This document shows, one piece after another, positions 11,933 through 22,892 of a DNA stretch of 47,683 nt; within the stretch, counting starts at the first letter, position 1; every line of letters starts with the position of its first letter. This DNA comes from Phytophthora quininea (Eukaryota > Oomycota > Peronosporomycetes > Peronosporales > Peronosporaceae), in assembly GCA_011947345.1 (NCBI GenBank), contig JAAVTG010000108.1:1-47683 (forward strand), given 5' to 3'. Both the position numbers and the translations under genes were made by a program. A model generated the notes under the pieces. It saw only the letters and a program-made list of their open reading frames with translations. It ran no database searches and was not told where the DNA came from.

Positions 11933-13711
11933 ATGGAAGCGTCGGTCGTGCAGCCGGCCGGCGCTGTGTCGAGCCCCACCGAGGTGGAGAAGGAGCAGAG
12001 CCCCGTGGCCGCGCAACAGGTCGCCGTGTCGCTGCACAAGGCGACGGAGGACGGCGCCGAGTCCGACAAGGCGCGCACCGACAGCGACGACGACGACGAC
12101 GAGCCCCAGAAACCGCAGCAACTGGAGCAGGAGCACGATCAGGTAGCTCAGCAAAAACTGGCCTCGCCAGTGCAGGACGCGGACGAGTTCTCGACTCCCA
12201 AAGAGGAGGCAGGACCCTCCACACCAATAGATAATGACTGTACTACGCCACAGGAGCTGGCAGAGCCCACCACTCCACGGGAGGGTGCTGGACCATCAAC
12301 ACCACGAAAGGACGAAGGTCCGTCGACACCGCGCGAGGGAACTAGCAACGAAGATCCCCACTACGGGGAGCAGCATCTAGAGAATATTGCGTCGCCCGTG
12401 CCTGGAGAAATGCAGCCTGGCACTCCTGTGGGAGGTACCAGTGGCGAAGTAGAGTTGGTGGTTCCGTCGCCGAAGCGACCGATGCCGCTGAATTTGGTGC
12501 ACCATGATATTGACGACGAAGCCAGTGATAGCGATGACCACGAAGGATCGCCGGCTGGTGGAGATGACGAGGAAGGAGCAGATCTCGGAACGCCATTAGG
12601 ATATGGGAACGAAGCGGATTTCGGCGAAGGAGGAGACGATCTAGCGTCGCATCGATTCTTAGGCCCAAGCGCTCCGGCCGATCCATCCTCTGTGCGCGCC
12701 TTGCATGGCTTGAGGCGTGTTGCTCTTCACGATAAGCCACCACGGTTTGTCAGTGACGCGTCTGCCATTGCAGCTGCAAGTTCGGGCAGCATGACGAGCA
12801 CGGGAAGTGGGGAATCTGGACGAACGTCGTCGAGCGCGACTGCTGATCCGAAAAATGGCCTTCGAACTCAATCCGAAGCTGATCACGTGGAACACCCGCT
12901 AAACACATACACTTTAACGTTCACGGAGCCTGTACTGGGCTTCAACACCAATGTGGTGGTGTCGCTGGAGAACGAGTTGCTGGTAGAGGTGTGGAGTGTG
13001 GAGAAGGACAGTCCGGCTCAGCGTGCAGGAGTGGTCGTTGGAGATTATCTTATTAGCGTGAACGGACAGCACATCGAGGCGCACATGACAAAGGAGCAGG
13101 TGTTTGAGATCATCCAAACCTCGACAGTTCCGCGCACGTTGGTTTTCCAACGGGATATCCACGACAAGGACATGGCGCAGTCCAAGAGTTTACCAGATAA
13201 GAAGCATTCGCCTTCCAAACCACTGATGGGACGCCTTGGTGCGGCCATGAGCCAGGGCGCATCTATCATCGGCTCCAAGTGGAAACGCAAAAAGACCATT
13301 GTCCATCAAAACTCGTTCTGCGATGGCTGCGGGATGGACCCGATCGTTGGCGCGCTTTGGACTTGTAGCGTCTGCTCGAACTACAATTTATGCAGCGAGT
13401 GCTACGATCTCGGTACACACGGCATGGAAAACACAGAACAGATGCAGTCGTTGAGCGAAGCTATCGTGCAGTACAAACTAGAGAAGAAGTGCAAGCAGTT
13501 CACACAGGAGTTCCTTCTGTCACTTCGACGGGATATTTGCAAGGGCCCCCGACAAATTCGAGTATCTCGGCGGATGGATCGCCAACATTGTGGTGGGTAC
13601 ACCCGCAGCTAAGATCACAGTGCGCGGCATCGAGATCCCGTCGCTTCCGGCCGTGGCTCGCCAGCGGTTTGTGTCGCACCTCATGCCGCTCGTGTCTAAT
13701 CGAACGGACAT
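11933..13711 (+). CDS. PDZ and ZZ-type zinc finger protein, C-terminus apparently lost
   Basis: ATG at 11933 (MEASVVQPAG). Residues 1-310 are acidic and low-complexity, with repeated STP/TTP units (GPSTP occurs three times). A PDZ domain follows at about 12905-13150 (LGFNTNV carboxylate-loop region, AQRAGVVVGDYLISVNGQ). A ZZ finger lies at about 13310-13430 (CDGCGMDP, CSVCSNYNLCSECYD, then H). Near 13548 the frame is lost in a run of five Cs; one added C continues as DKFEYLGGWIANIVVGTPA to about 13711. There the match to a plausible protein ends and an inverted ABCG fragment begins. The literal ORF stops at 13612. Likely a scaffold or adaptor with no enzymatic motif; family-level name unknown to me. 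Confidence 0.7.
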
Positions 13712-14055
13712 CGTGCCCGGCCTGAAGGACCCGGTCACGTTCTTGAGGATTTCCTTGTGCACCACCTGCTTCTTGCGACCGATGCCGGACAACGACTTCT
13801 TGACGGTGTTCCAGAGCGTGGGGAGGTCGTTCGAAGTCCCGTCGTCTTCTACGACGGTGATGTCAGCCGACACCGACAGGTCGTTGAAGCGAACCTCCAT
13901 CTGAGGAGTTCTTGACCCATAGAGGTCTCAAGTCGGGAGGCGACGAATTCATGCAGCGCTGCCGGGCCGTTGGCCAGCAACGTTTTGCCAGACTCAAGGC
14001 CGATCTGCTTGCTGGTCGAGCCCTGCTCCACTTCAGCGACCGCTTTGTCGGCCAT
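13712..14055 (-). pseudogene. N-terminal fragment of a PDR-type ABCG transporter
   Basis: On the minus strand the ATG at 14055 gives MADKAVAEVEQG, then ALHEFVASRLETSMGQ and, after a one-base frame change near 13900, PQMEVRFNDLSVSADI and KEILKNVTGSFRPGTM. This is the N-terminus of full-size oomycete PDR (pleiotropic drug resistance) ABC transporters. The match ends exactly where the Walker A motif of the first nucleotide-binding domain should begin, so only about 110 of roughly 1300 residues remain. It cannot transport anything. It lies tail-to-tail against the PDZ-ZZ gene and appears to have cut off that gene's 3' end. Confidence 0.8.
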
Positions 14056-15527
14056 CGGCACTGTGAACTTGGTCGAGTGTCGCTCAGCCAGGAAGTTTGG
14101 GAATGAGCTCAGGACTTGGTAAGGAGATCGCGGTGCTGATTGTGGCAAAGCAGGCTGGCACTCAATCGATAATCACGATCGAACGCCACCCAGATGGCCA
14201 GTGTAACGTCACGACGGCCAAGACGCAGCCATCCGGTGCGGAGACGGATGTGTCCGATACCGAGTTGAGCTCAGCTCTGGTGGATGCTAGCTGCTATTGT
14301 AGCATCCTAAGCTAGAATCCATAGTCTCCAAGAGCATTCAGGAGCTTCAGGACCGTGTTTCCGTTGCCATTTACGCGAGACCCCTACCACGTTTTGATGA
14401 TGCGTCGCGGTAAGCCACCACTAGATGTGCGGCCGAGACAGCACGAAGCCTTTCAATGTTCGTCTCGTCCAAAATGACAAAGTCCTTTAGCTGGACCGTG
14501 CCTGAAGGTGACGCTCTATCCGAAGTGTTCATTTGCGTGTTGTTGCAGCGTTGAGCGGGCAAACAGATCTGCTTTTTCGATCAGAGCTTAACTTGTTTTG
14601 CAAAATACAGCAACAGCCGCAGCCCCAGTCCCGGGTTTACGCGGTGTCCAAACACGAAAAGCTTACGGCTCGTTGATCGCAGATTGGTTCCAACAGTCTG
14701 CAGTAATCTCAGCGTGCTGGAGCCAATCCGTAGTCACTTGTTTTGGCCTTTGCAGAGGTCCCACGAAAAGCTACTTGTTGTCTGGTACAACCTTACCTAA
14801 GCAAGCCAAACAACTGCGAGAGTTGACCTCATCCACGTGGCAATCGAGGAGGAGGAGGTCACTCTTGGAAGCCGCCGGGGCAGAAGTAATTATCGTAGTC
14901 ATTCCAAGAAGCGCCATGACGAGCGACTTGTTTGAGGTGGGGGTCGTGAAAGCTGCACCAAACATATTTCATTCAGCAATTCCACGCAATGTCACCAGCA
15001 AAACTACAATCCCATGGATCAGACACGAAACACTTGCCGCTGCGAACTCATTGTCCAGTCGGAAGCTTCTTCTGTACAGGTGGAGTGATCTTCCGCGACA
15101 AGCAGCAGTTGGACATTCGATCGGTCAGCACATTCCAAGCCCAGCCCTCCTTCTTGCCAACCATGTCGTGTGCAGCAGCTCCGGCTCACGCATGGAGCCT
15201 GGCCTCGTTCAAGTACCCCAATCGTCGACGACGGTCGGACCTAACTAGTTGACCGCCGTTGAGCAGGAATTGGCTCGCGTGCTGTGCCAGTTGTCGACTC
15301 AACAGGGTTTGTGGTCTATTCCTCCTGTAGCCACGCCGCTCTCTCCTTTAGATAAACTTCTTGGTAATATCGTTGGGATGCATTCCTACGGTGGCTATCT
15401 CGGTCTCGTCTTGCCAAATACGTTTTATTTATTTTTCCATCGAGATTTCTATCGTAATATTTGCGATACCATTCCCGAATATTACGATAGCTTGAGCTCA
15501 CCACTCTGTCCGCCAGCGCTCCGCAGC
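14056..15527. other. Long region without a recognised gene
   Basis: About 1.5 kb between the ABCG fragment and the eIF4G-like gene. ORFs of 60-217 codons occur on both strands but none shows a domain, signal peptide or protein-like composition I can support. The part next to 14056 is presumably the old ABCG promoter. An AT-richer stretch at about 15400-15490 precedes the eIF4G-like start. Confidence 0.4.
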
Positions 15528-17597
15528 ATGTCCAAGCTCAACCCGAACGCCGGCGAGTGGGTCCCCAGGCACGTCTCCACCTTCGTACGCCTCCCCACAT
15601 GTTCTCCACCTCTGTAACGCGCTCTCTTGCTGCAGCTTCTCGGCCCCAGCGGCGTCTCCAGTCAAATCAGAAGCTGCATCCGCAGCGAAGGAAGCGGCGG
15701 CGTCTCCAGCCAAGAAAGAGGCCGAGCCAGCCAATGGGAAGACGGCGCTGGAGAGAGCCGCAGACTTTGGCCACGACGTGAACGTCACAGAGGACGGAGA
15801 GCCCATTTCTTACGTAAGGGGTAACATATTTTGCGTTAATAACGCAGCGTTATTCTAAAGACATTCATACTAACACGATGCTGTAGGAGGGCTACTCGCC
15901 ATTACACGACAGGTTCATCTACTCCAAGGAGTATTTGATGACGGTAAGTGAAGTTACGATAGAAATTTACAGTACGAAGCTTATTGTTATTTTTACGGGG
16001 TAGTTCCAACCGGTTGGAGATCATCGCATCGCTGGCATTCCCGACGTGTGTCAAATCCGACACCACCCAAGGTAAAATATTTATTATTATTATTATTATT
16101 ATTGGCTGGGAGCTAATAGTTGTGGACTTGATGACTAGAAACTTGGGTCGAAAGTGAAGGGAGACTGGTGTACACGATTGCGGAGCTGCTCAAGGTAAAG
16201 AATACTCTAATATTATATTCATTTGCTGTTGTGGAGGGACTAATGGTGCAATGCAGTTCCAACCGCTATACGAGATGATGCCGGAGGATTTTGCTTGGGC
16301 CGATACGATCGGCGCAGATGCGGTGATGGGCGACAAGAAGAGCAAGGCCAAAAACAAAAAGGACAAGAAGCAGAAAGCGGGAGGCGTCCTGTCGTACGAC
16401 GCGTCCTTGGTGTGCTACTTCAACCCCACAGAGTACGCCATGAACATGGGACTCTACACTGGACCTCCGACGGAGGACGCTGCGAATGGAGTTGCATCCT
16501 CCGACGGCGGCAAACCGCCTGCCATTGAGCCAGTCAACCCTGTCGAAGAAGCAATCGCCGCAAAGCGACGCATTGCCACGTACGTTTGCATTCCTTAGAG
16601 CGACAGTGTACGTGTTGTGACGAATTTGGGTTGCTGGTGAGCAGGTTATTGGACGATGTCGGTCCTGGCAAGGTAGACTCGATTCTGGAGGCGTTCATGG
16701 CCATCACGATCACGTGCACGCATACGTTGCAAGAGATTATCGGCCTGCTGTTTGACCGCGCTATTGCTAACCCAACGTTGAGGTACGATTGCCTAGCAAT
16801 CGTGTTGAGAAGTGTTAGGTTGGGACTGATTTTGTGTCCGTTGAAGTGATTCGTACGCGCAATTGTGCTCGGGTATGTCGGAGCGGACGCCAGAGTTTAA
16901 GGACGGGGCTAAAACGATCAACTTCCGGCGGATCCTGCTCACCAAGTGCTACGAGTCGCTGATCGAAGAGCCTGATGACCAGCCCACGTACTCTAGCAAA
17001 TCCAAAAACGGAAACATCGGGCATAATGGGCCATCGCAGCACTCGTGGCGGCGGAAGTGTATGCTTCAGAATGTTGGCTTCGTTGGGGATTTGTTCCGGC
17101 GACAGCTCCTCACTGAGAACATCATGCATGTCTGCATTGCAATGATGCTTGATGATGAAGTGAAGCCGCAGGCAGAGATTATTGAGGCGGCGTGCGGTCT
17201 TCTTTCCCAGGTTTGCTTAGTATTGTCATCACTACCGGTAGTTGGCGCTAACAGGAGGCTGTTTAGGTTGGCGATCTGCTCGATGGATCTAGTCCAGCCT
17301 CTCGACGGACAATGGACGAGTATTTCGTAGTCCTGGTGCGGATTCGAGATAATTGCGAACTCCCGAGTCGTGTCAAAAACCTCATCACTACGGTAAGTTA
17401 CGTTAGACGCAGTCAAATGTGTGATATCTAATACTTTCGGGTTTGATGCCAGCTGAAAACGCTTCGAGCACGTGGATGGATAAAGAAATCCCAAGACGGC
17501 AACTCGTCTGCGCCGACCACACCGGTAGCATCTCCTGTTAAGGCTGCGGATGTCGAAACCCCGAACAGCAAGAAAAGACGGTCTCTCGAACTGTAGC
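15528..17597 (+). CDS. eIF4G-like translation initiation factor with MIF4G domain
   Basis: The ATG at 15528 encodes MSKLNPNAGEWVP, a PAM2-like motif (LNPxAxxWxP) for PABP binding. An Ala/Lys-rich linker leads to YSKEYLM, a YxxxxL-phi eIF4E-binding site. The MIF4G domain spans about 16645-17460 (LLDDVGPGKVDSILEAF, CSGMSERTPEFKD, FRRILLTKCYESL, VRIRDNCELPSRVKNLI). A Lys/Ser/Pro tail ends at 17597. GT-AG introns: 15814-15886, 15944-16003, 16072-16138, 16580-16644, 16783-16846, 17211-17266, 17393-17452; most fit in phase. Two places do not: the join after the first exon (about 15560-15640) and the exon 16004-16071, whose 3' half fits only after a one-base shift. No MA3 or W2 domain follows, so it is a short eIF4G. 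Confidence 0.75.
16080..16103 (+). repeat. ATT trinucleotide microsatellite
   Basis: Eight ATT units inside an intron of the eIF4G-like gene. Confidence 0.95.
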
Positions 17598-17715
17598 CGC
17601 AGCAACGGAGTTAACTAGATCTGAAGCTGGCTCCAGTGTGCCCACTGCTGCTCAAGAGTGAACATTTTTGCTGTGGGAGTGAAGATATGCCAAGTAACGT
17701 AGAAAATTCGATAGG

Positions 17716-18672
17716 TTAGCGATATTTAACCCTCAAACAGAAACAAGAAAACCAAGTAACCCAAATAGTTATTACCCGTCGTCTCCGCCGCACGTGAAGT
17801 AACTGAAAGACTCCATTTTCTTCAGCTGGCGAGAATTGGTATTGGATCTGTGTCTGCTGTGAATCAGCCACAGTAACATTGTCTTCAGTCTCTTCACGCA
17901 GAGTGAACACTTCCGGTTCCTTGGGACGGATCTCCAAGAATTTGCACCATCGTCGAAGGCGCAGTCGGTCCCGGAGGAAAAACGCATCCGTCTTCCCCAC
18001 AACCACGACGGCGCCAAATCCAGTGGACGACTCCATGTATTCTCTCGCATCTAGCAAGTACGCCATGGTCTGGTATACGCTCCCCATGTCACTGCAAAAA
18101 AAAAAAAAACGTTTCAGCAATTAACCAGAATAAAACCCGTCAAACGATTTCTCTACGTTTGATCCGGGAAGAACTGTTCAAAGCTGTCGATGATCAACAC
18201 CGACGTCTGCTTAGCCACGACATGCAACGAGCACAGAAAATGTTGCAACTCGGTGCTTGTCTTCAAGTACCTACCAACAAATAACATACATCAGCTATTG
18301 TAAAATGGCTACACTTCAACTTGACCTACTTGATGTGGATCTGCTGCCAGATTGCATTGTCCTCGCCGGTTTGCACCGGCTGATCGCACTTTGCACAAGG
18401 GATTAATGGCACGATCGAGTCGGCCGCAGGCTGTTGGGAGGCACCGGAATCTCCGCGCAGCACCAACGCCACCCCTTACCAGTCTGAACCTGTGTGAATC
18501 CGTACTGTAGCAACAGAGACGTCTGGCCGGAGTCTGCGGGGCCGTGGATGTACAGCACACCTCTGTCCGGAATGTCCTCATCTTCTTGGACGCTCGGTTT
18601 CGCGTCGTCAGGTGCTCGAATGCCGGCGCAGACGTTGCCGTCGCCATGCCGGAAAAAGTGCTCCAGTCGCAT
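17716..18672 (-). CDS. SWSAP1-like RecA-fold protein (RAD51-paralogue-related)
   Basis: Minus-strand ATG at 18672 (MRLEHFFRHGDGNV). Walker A-like segment GVLYIHGPADSGQTSLLLQ; the usual Lys is Gln. Then LIPCAKCDQP (a CxxC), IWQQIHIKYLKTSTELQHFL and the Walker B-like SVLIIDSFEQFF, in the order seen in SWSAP1, the partner of SWS1/ZSWIM7 that supports RAD51 in homologous recombination. Introns on the minus strand: 18271-18329 and 18092-18156 (the latter with a long poly-T tract before its acceptor). Near 18470 one G is missing from a G run (GKG-VALVLRG), a probable sequence error. The C-terminus from about 17780 to the stop is uncertain. Alternatives are another RAD51 paralogue or an unrelated P-loop protein. 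Confidence 0.6.
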
Positions 18673-18777
18673 GATTAAATGTGGTTGCTACTTGGGGTGA
18701 GAACTTAATTTGAGTTAAGTAAGAAGTTGCAGGTTAAGGAGTGGAGTTTGAAGCGAGATACTTTTACTTTAGGCGGC

Positions 18778-19050
18778 ATGCAGCCAGCGCCAGTCGCGAA
18801 TAGATCCGGCACTGCAGCAACGCACAAGAGCGATCCCCGCCGAGTGACGATCTCTTTGCTCGATGTAGTGCTGCAACGATTCCCGAGAGTGAAGGCTGCA
18901 CGATTGTTTGCGCTGTCAGAAAACGTCGTGTTTACCATTCGTCTCGGCCTTGATCGAGCGGTGCGTGCAGTATCAGTACGAGTCATCGAAACCCTCCCCG
19001 GTTGCTTCGATACTGTCGCCTGTCCTCTTTCCCGACAAAGCCAAGCGTAG
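18778..19050 (+). CDS. Small hypothetical protein
   Basis: ORF starting MQPAPVANRSG, head-to-head with the SWSAP1-like gene, about 105 bases between starts. The stretch VTISLLDVVLQRFPRVKAAR looks protein-like. After about 18965 an alternative frame (YQYESSKPSPVASILSP) looks better than the annotated one, so the C-terminus may be frame-shifted. No family recognised; it may not be a gene. Confidence 0.3.
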   Translation: MQPAPVANRSGTAATHKSDPRRVTISLLDVVLQRFPRVKAARLFALSENVVFTIRLGLDRAVRAVSVRVIETLPGCFDTVACPLSRQSQA

Positions 19051-19092
19051 AGCCCCAATATTCATCGCTTGCCGGCACGGTTGGCGACTGAT

Positions 19093-20215
19093 TCATACGC
19101 GCTCCATTGGTACAAGTCTGGCGCGGTTTTCCCGAGTTGCTGCACTGTGGTGGCGATGTTCCCTCGTCCTTGCTGCCGTAGAATTGTAATTAGCCGTCCT
19201 GGTCCTCGTCGCTGGGTCGCCCACGTCGACAACGCAAATGCAGCAATTCCAGCAGTCCGCGAGATCACTGAATACTGCCAGCAGAGACGTGAATCCGACT
19301 GCCGCAGCGGTCATGGTAACTGAGGCTGCGACACAGAGTACGATGTCCGTGTAGAGATAAATGACGCCGTGAGCGTATTCATCCGCTGCCATCACTTCGA
19401 ACATGCACTTTGCGTCCCAAGCAAACCAAGTGAGCAACACGAGCTGGAACAGCAGCGAGTATCCAAAGGCCGAGCCTGTGACGAATTGTGTGCCATAAAC
19501 CACCAACAGCACACTTAATACGCAAGCTACCATCAGGACCGCTAGCGCCCCAGCAACTTGCGGCGAGATGAGATGTCGGTTGGGGATAAGACAGTCAGCG
19601 TCATTGTCGTCTTTCAGTCGAGCGCCGACGACAAAAACCATAAGTAACGACCAGGCGAAGGTGGCGCCGCAGTTAAAGAAACCAATCTGTGCCTTGAAAG
19701 CCACCTTCAACCCGACGAAGGTGGCAGCCTGGAGGACAGTAAACAGCAGTAGGAGTGCCACGTTGATGCAACATCTTGTGCGATGGAATACAAGACAGCG
19801 AGCGTGGCGATAGCTGACAGTCCGCACATTATCGCCAACGCAGGATTAAAGTCGACGAACGTTGGGATGACTTTGTCGCGGACAGAAGGGTGGAAGGTGG
19901 CAATCCCGATAAGCCACTCCCCAAAGAGCTGTAAGGCGAATACGAGCAGCACTTTTCTTCGGAAGGCAGCTTGAAACCAAGGGGGAGTTCCGAACTCGCA
20001 TCCAGTAGCTCTGCCGACACGTTTCCATCATTCCAGCGATCGATTCTCCGCTTGACATAGTCGATGTAGACGGTAGACGGAAGCGGAAGAACTGGAATTG
20101 CTTCTTTCTCGTGTGGGTGCAATTCCTCATCCATGTTGTCGAGCACCACAAAGTCGATTCCTGAGTCGTGATTCTTGACACAATCACTCAGAGGTGATCG
20201 GGCAGAAGGCGGCAT
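19093..20215 (-). CDS. TMBIM / Bax-inhibitor-1-like (Lifeguard type) membrane protein
   Basis: Minus-strand ATG at 20215 (MPPSARSPLSDC). A soluble N-terminus of about 95 residues precedes roughly seven hydrophobic segments. TMBIM-like marks: FRRKVLLVFALQLFGEW at the first segment, a V-P-x-F region before the second, and near the end DAKCMFEVMAADEYAHGVIY followed by LYTDIVLC, matching the family pattern of D then an acidic loop then YxDI. Family members leak Ca2+ from the ER or Golgi and restrain cell death. Two one-base losses break the frame: about 19985 (a run of five Cs; six would give PPWFQAAFRRK) and about 19785 (CAAGAT; one more A would give RCCINVALLLL). The Arg/Thr-rich tail after about 19230 may be out of frame. 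No intron seen. Confidence 0.6.
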
Positions 20216-20420
20216 GCTTGACAAAATGTTATGTGAAGCAGCGCGGCGGGTAAAGCTGCACACGGAAACGACTGAGCGGCATGTCATAACGGACAGACGC
20301 TTTGGTAGGCAATCGTCGATCAATCTTGTCGATAACTTTTTTATTTCTTGTCTTGACAAGCAAACAATTCGCACAGACATCAAGCTGTATGATTTTGCAG
20401 GACACTTCAAATGGCGATTC

Positions 20421-21275
20421 CTACTCCTCCTGCGCCTTCTTGAGGCCATGTTTAAGCACTGCGCCGGTCAGTTCCCCGACAAACGGGTTGGCTGCAATGG
20501 GTCCTTGCTGCAGCTTGCGCATGCCGTTGACCACCTCGCGCGTCTTGGAGATGTACAGTCCGTCCAGACTCGAGCGCATGTCGATCTCCATGTCCTCGAC
20601 CATCCGTCCCATGTTGGACACGTGGTCGAATTGGTCTTCGAACTCCATCGTGCGCTCCGTCTGACGAGTGAGCGTGCCGTCCAACGTCAAGTCTCCGAGT
20701 TCCGGCCGCTTCACCTTCATGGCCAGCAGCACGGACGTCGTGAGGCGGTACGTGGCCTTCTTGACGCCCTTGTCCACCACGTCGCTGCCTTCCTGCACTT
20801 CAATGACGTGGATGGAGTTCCACGAGCCTTTCTCAACAAAACGTTGGTCCACCACATCTTTCTTTACTAAGAAACAGGCCGCGAAACCTGGCTCCAGGTC
20901 CCACATGTAGACGGACGAGATGCCTCCTTGGTAGTAGAGCTCCCTGTACGAGTCGAAGATCTCGTTGGCCTGCACTTCCAGCTCCCGTAGGGTCTCGGAG
21001 GGATAGAACCCTTCCCCGTCATTAACTGCTGGATCGTACTGGTTGGTCCACGGGGACCGATACGAGTCACCGTCGCGGTTGTAGTCGCACAGGAGGTACT
21101 TGCGGCCGTTGGCGGGGTCTACGGCCACTTGCAGCGGCTGATCCACGCGCTGGTACAGGTCGTCGGCCAGGGAAGGCGCCAGACGCGTGAGGTTGTACAC
21201 GTCCGTCTCCACCTCGCGCGGGGGCATACGGCGCATGAGGTTCAGACTCGCCGTCATGGCGTCGGCGTCGCTCAT
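20421..21275 (-). CDS. CAPZB: F-actin capping protein subunit beta
   Basis: Intact, intron-free ORF of 284 residues, the usual length for the family. Start MSDADAMTASLNLMRRMPPR; the N-terminal DVYNLTRLAPSLADDLYQRV, the YLLCDYNRDGDSYRSPW block and GYFP-like EGFYPSETLRELE are all strongly conserved capping-protein beta features. WNSIHVIEVQE and the C-terminal tentacle region (ISKTREVVNGMRKLQ) are present. With the alpha subunit it caps barbed ends of actin filaments in the cytoplasm. It lies 144 bases from, and divergent to, the RNA polymerase I A49 gene, and is downstream-facing toward the TMBIM-like gene on the same strand. One of the few genes here without a frame break. Confidence 0.95.
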   Translation of the reverse strand: MSDADAMTASLNLMRRMPPREVETDVYNLTRLAPSLADDLYQRVDQPLQVAVDPANGRKYLLCDYNRDGDSYRSPWTNQYDPAVNDGEGFYPSETLRELEVQANEIFDSYRELYYQGGISSVYMWDLEPGFAACFLVKKDVVDQRFVEKGSWNSIHVIEVQEGSDVVDKGVKKATYRLTTSVLLAMKVKRPELGDLTLDGTLTRQTERTMEFEDQFDHVSNMGRMVEDMEIDMRSSLDGLYISKTREVVNGMRKLQQGPIAANPFVGELTGAVLKHGLKKAQEE

Positions 21276-21419
21276 CTTGCCCTCGTCTTGGTTATTTCGG
21301 CGATAATCAGTTGGTTATAAGGTTAAGTTTAGTTCTAACCAATGAAAAAATGAATAAAAACGTTTTCAACGCAAGCGCTGCAGTCCAAGCAATAGCACGT
21401 CAAGCACGTCCACCGAGCC
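21276..21419. promoter_or_regulatory. Short shared promoter region between CAPZB and A49 genes
   Basis: Only 144 bases separate the two divergent start codons, so both promoters must sit here or within the genes. The interval is relatively AT-rich and contains tttagttctaacc. No defined element could be assigned. Confidence 0.5.
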
Positions 21420-22892
21420 ATGAGCAAGCGCGTCAAGGTCCATCTGCAGCACCAGCCAGCGTTCGACAGCGCCGCCCCCGTCGTCGGTGCGTACCGGTTA
21501 AATCAGTGCAGCGTATTGGCCAATTCACCTTATGACACACTGCGATTGTCTATTGCAGCGACGTTCCGCAACGGCCCGCCGCCTCCGAACCAGCGCAAAG
21601 ACTTGGCCTTTGAAGTGTTCGAGAACCCTGCCAAGAAGCAGCGGCTGGTGATCTCCAGCTCCGACAAAGTGGCGTACCAAGGCGCCAACTTTGGCTACTT
21701 GGGCTCCAGCCACGACTTCTCCAGGTGCAGTAATTACAATTACTTTGTAAATTGCTGCCAGTTATTTAATCTTTCTTTATTTGATCCGATGCCAGCTATG
21801 CTGTAGGCGTTTACGACAAGAACACCAAGGAGGTGAAGCTGTGCAACGTCAACCAGATCTACGTCATGCAGCAGGCCATCAAGGGCTCGTCCGAGAACAT
21901 TGACGAGAACCGCGGCGAGGACAAGAGCTTTATGGAGCAGAGACGCGACCTGGTCGAGGTCTTCGGTAGTAAGAAGAGCAAGCGCATGCAGAAGAACCGC
22001 GAGGAGAACATCGTCGACTTGGAGCACATCAGTGGCGCGGCTTCGGTCTCGCAGACGCTGCAGAAGAAAATCTCGGCGGCTAAGCGCAAAGAAGAGGAGG
22101 AGCGTGCTCGCGACGCCAACTACTCCAAGGAGGCGGCTGCGTTGGCAACGACACGGAATACCATCCTACCTCCCTGCGACATCGATGCCCCCACGCCTGA
22201 CCGCGTCTACGACCTTCGCAAGTGTAAGTATTTGTACTGGTTTGTTGTGGAAGTGGGCTCTAACGGTCTCGTTTTACAGTTATGGATGGTCCTGTCATGG
22301 ATTCGCTGACGATTATGGCCGAGGAGGTGATCGAGGCGTTGAGCAGCACGAGCGCGGTCGAGTACGCTGCCAGTCTGAACTTGGCGTCACTGCCTACGCG
22401 TCTGCTTCTGTCGCTGTCAACACCGTACGACGTCAACAAGGTCATCCTCGTAGTGTACATTGCATACATGATCGACTTTTTCAACTCGCGCTTCCCACTG
22501 CGCAAGTCTGCGGCTGTGCTAAGCGAAGAGAAGGGCATTCCGATCGTGGTGGTGCGTCACTTCCTCAAGCTCTTTACGGATGTCGAGGAAGGCAGCAACG
22601 GCTACCCGACGTACCTGCAGCCCAAACCCAAGAAGGACAAGCTGATCCTGTACCTTTTGGTGGTGGCGCTGACTGCCAACGACTTCAGTCTCGATCTGAC
22701 CGAGGTCGGCTCCGACCTGAAGCGCTCGGCCGTGTCGCTCACGACGTACTGCCGTCAATTGGGCTGTGTGGTCGAAAGGGCAAGGCCGACGCGGCCGTCT
22801 TCGGCAGCGCTTCATCGCTTGCATCCAAGAAGCAAGTGCATCGTGTGGTGCTGTCGGTGTGCGTGGCGTCGGTCCCCGTAGGTAAACTGTGA
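21420..22892 (+). CDS. RPA49: DNA-directed RNA polymerase I subunit A49 (RPA49/POLR1E)
   Basis: ATG at 21420 (MSKRVKVHLQ). Introns at 21487-21558, 21725-21795 and 22224-22279, all GT-AG and in phase. The N-terminal half carries the dimerisation domain that pairs with A34.5 (LVISSSDKVAYQGANFGY, then AVGVYDKNTKEVKL); the middle has KKSKRMQKNREENIVDLEHI; the C-terminal half is the tandem winged-helix region (LLSLSTPYDVNKVILVVYIA, KDKLILYLLVVALTANDF). It supports RNA polymerase I initiation and elongation in the nucleolus. Near 22775 one A seems missing (GAAAGGG; GAAAAGGG gives EKGKADAAVFGSASS), after which the frame runs to the stop at 22892; the last residues are uncertain. Confidence 0.85.

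Noticed and set aside
14771..14965. Small Cys-containing minus-strand ORF as a secreted effector
   Set aside because: Signal peptide weak, cysteine pattern not convincing, no RxLR or LxLFLAK motif.
16080..16103. Repeat as a possible regulatory array or CRISPR
   Set aside because: Plain ATT microsatellite in an intron, without spacers.
18422..18470. A 48-base GT-AG intron to explain the frame change in the SWSAP1-like gene
   Set aside because: Splicing gives the wrong phase downstream; one missing G explains the frame better.
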